In this document: positions 4,923 through 6,101 of the stretch, one piece after another
How the letters are laid out: each line of letters opens with the position of its first letter
How positions within the stretch are numbered: the stretch's first letter is position 1
Made by a program: the position numbers and the translations under genes
Notes under the pieces: generated by a model
What the model saw: the letters and a program-made list of their open reading frames with translations, nothing else
Databases searched by the model: none
Told to the model about the DNA's origin: nothing
Assembly (NCBI GenBank): GCA_027364825.1
Contig: DAHXOM010000068.1
Coordinates: 1-6,101 of the forward strand
DNA length: 6,101 nucleotides
Direction: 5' to 3'
Source: a bacterium
GTDB lineage: Bacteria > JAMCPX01

Positions 4923-6101
4923 ATGAAGAAGAACTGTTGTGTAATGTTTTTATCGTTTATAGCTGTGCTTCTGCTGATCCCGGTTTCCGGGGTAAGGGCA
5001 GACCCCACTGCACGCAGCGGCATATCTATATACTCCGGCTGGACAGGACTGCCTTCTTTTGTAAAAAGTGCAATCAAGAGTACGGACAGCACGTATAATA
5101 TGGAAGGATATACCGTTGGGGTGAGCTATATTTCATATGGAAGTGATGGTCCGAAAGGTGTTTTCTCGAGCAGGTACAGCCTTGCGTACAGCCATTATCG
5201 TACACTTCCCAATACTCAGGATTTCACTGCAGAGCATGCGGATATGTTTATGTTTGATGTGGCGGAGATCCTTACGATATTTCCCTCCTCGCCCGTAAAC
5301 CTTTACACCGGTATAGGCATGGGTTGGGGTATTGTTCACCTGTATCATTGGGGTCCGCCTACAGACCCTACCGTTGACCTTCAAAAGGTAAAGGACCTGG
5401 AAAACCAGATAGGTAAATATTATCTACCTTTTCCCACGATCTACATACCCATCGGGCTTAACATAAGAATTGACGATTTTATCATAAGTGCAGAGGCAGG
5501 CATACGGGATATACCGTATCTTATCGGTATGGTTACCTATACATTTAACAAACAGGATCGAGTCAGAATCGTTAAAAAATTTATTCCACTTTCTTCCCCG
5601 GCACACGTATACACCGGCAGGATAGAGGGGCAGGTTGTTGATAAAGAAACATCGGCACCTCTCGGAAGGGCTGTCGTTGAGATGGTGGATACGGGTATGA
5701 CCGATCTCTCTACCAATCCGATGAACGGGAGTTTTACAACCCCGGGGTTGAAGCCGGGTATTGTTACCTTATCTGCGAATAAACAAGGATATACTGCAAA
5801 TACCGTTACCGTAACTGTGCAGGCCGGGACAGCAGTCTCAACGACAATCAGACTGGAAAAGGAATCTACGCTTGGTGCTGCTTACGGCAGGGTAACGAAC
5901 CTTCAGGGCAGTCCCTTGCCGGCAACGATAACCACTGCTGCACTTTCCCGGGAAAGCGGTATGTCCCAGACAAGCCAGCAGCTTACCGGAGATGCAGCAA
6001 CCGGCGGGTTCTTTATAAAATTACCGGCAGGGGATTATGCTATTTCTGCTTCCATGACAGGGTATAAGGCACAGACAAAGAACATCCATATCGACAGAGG
6101 C
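4923..6101 (+). CDS. Exported barrel-like protein with two carboxypeptidase-regulatory-like units (partial, runs off the right edge)
   Basis: From ATG 4923, after AAGGGG (4912-4917) five bases upstream, an open frame of 393 codons continues without a stop to the window end. Residues 1-26 form a clear signal peptide: KK, a hydrophobic core, then VRA with cleavage before Asp27. Residues 27-215 are rich in alternating beta strands with glycines and aromatics, such as YTVGVSYISYG (63-73), LYTGIGMGWGIVHLYHWG (127-144) and the stretch from PTIYIPIGL (171) to VTYTF (204-208), and resemble a small outer-membrane barrel. Then come two beta-sandwich units of the carboxypeptidase regulatory type: residues 231-312 (GRIEGQVVD, NGSFTTPGLKPG, ANKQGY) and 318-393 (GRVTNLQGSPL, TGGFFIKLPAGDY, SMTGY). 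More such units or a C-terminal OmpA-like domain may follow, but this is not visible. Function is unknown; a structural or scaffold role in the envelope is the likeliest inference. Confidence 0.85.
   Translation, partial: MKKNCCVMFLSFIAVLLLIPVSGVRADPTARSGISIYSGWTGLPSFVKSAIKSTDSTYNMEGYTVGVSYISYGSDGPKGVFSSRYSLAYSHYRTLPNTQDFTAEHADMFMFDVAEILTIFPSSPVNLYTGIGMGWGIVHLYHWGPPTDPTVDLQKVKDLENQIGKYYLPFPTIYIPIGLNIRIDDFIISAEAGIRDIPYLIGMVTYTFNKQDRVRIVKKFIPLSSPAHVYTGRIEGQVVDKETSAPLGRAVVEMVDTGMTDLSTNPMNGSFTTPGLKPGIVTLSANKQGYTANTVTVTVQAGTAVSTTIRLEKESTLGAAYGRVTNLQGSPLPATITTAALSRESGMSQTSQQLTGDAATGGFFIKLPAGDYAISASMTGYKAQTKNIHIDRG
5613..6101 (+). repeat. Two diverged carboxypeptidase-regulatory-like protein repeats
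   Basis: Unit one covers about 5613-5858 and unit two about 5874-6101, the second truncated by the window or just complete. Both share the order G-x-(V)-x-(D/N) opening strand, a PL turn, an NGSF- or GGFF-type strand, a P-G turn, a strand ending in (K/T)xGY, and a closing strand. They are similar at the protein level only; the DNA is not a recent duplication. Confidence 0.6.

Noticed and set aside
1..6101. CRISPR arrays, tRNA genes, insertion sequences and attachment sites
   Set aside because: Reading the window showed no regularly spaced direct repeats, no cloverleaf-like sequence, no transposase motif and no terminal inverted repeats.

Overview
The window looks like bacterial DNA from a Gram-negative organism. 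It codes on one strand throughout, with short intergenic gaps, purine-rich ribosome binding sites, a predicted sigma-70 promoter, a lipoprotein and a probable outer-membrane protein. Base composition is moderate to GC-rich in the first two thirds. Fatty-acid enzymes next to envelope genes would fit a deltaproteobacterial or syntrophic lineage, but that is a guess: there is no rRNA or marker gene here.

Region 1 (1-4301) is a compact run of four genes separated by only 12, 39 and 24 bases. It holds the tail of an unidentified protein (thiolase-like by eye), an AMP-forming acyl-CoA synthetase of the CaiC-like kind, a flavoprotein of the oleate hydratase / MCRA family, and an alpha/beta-hydrolase with an aspartate nucleophile (epoxide hydrolase or dehalogenase type). 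Read as an operon, these could handle an unsaturated, hydroxylated or epoxidised fatty acid: the hydratase-like enzyme acts on the free acid, the hydrolase opens an oxirane or removes a similar group, the synthetase makes the CoA ester, and the upstream enzyme would belong to beta-oxidation. Each family assignment is well supported, but the pathway is inference.

Region 2 (4302-4413) is a 112-base gap with a well-spaced candidate promoter and a strong ribosome binding site. No convincing terminator is visible.

Region 3 (4414-6101) is a second transcription unit of more AT-rich genes for the cell envelope. It holds a small predicted lipoprotein of unknown function with four extra cysteines, then a large exported protein cut off by the window edge. 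The latter has a signal peptide, a beta-strand-rich N-terminal part resembling a small barrel, and two consecutive carboxypeptidase-regulatory-like beta-sandwich units.

The most interesting observation is that all three lipid enzymes keep their family fold signatures but depart at key active-site positions. The hydratase-like protein lacks the RGGREM loop with its catalytic glutamate, the synthetase has Gln-Arg where the A10 Gly-Lys is expected, and the hydrolase appears to lack one of the two cap tyrosines of epoxide hydrolases. Together they may carry out chemistry different from what automatic annotation would suggest.
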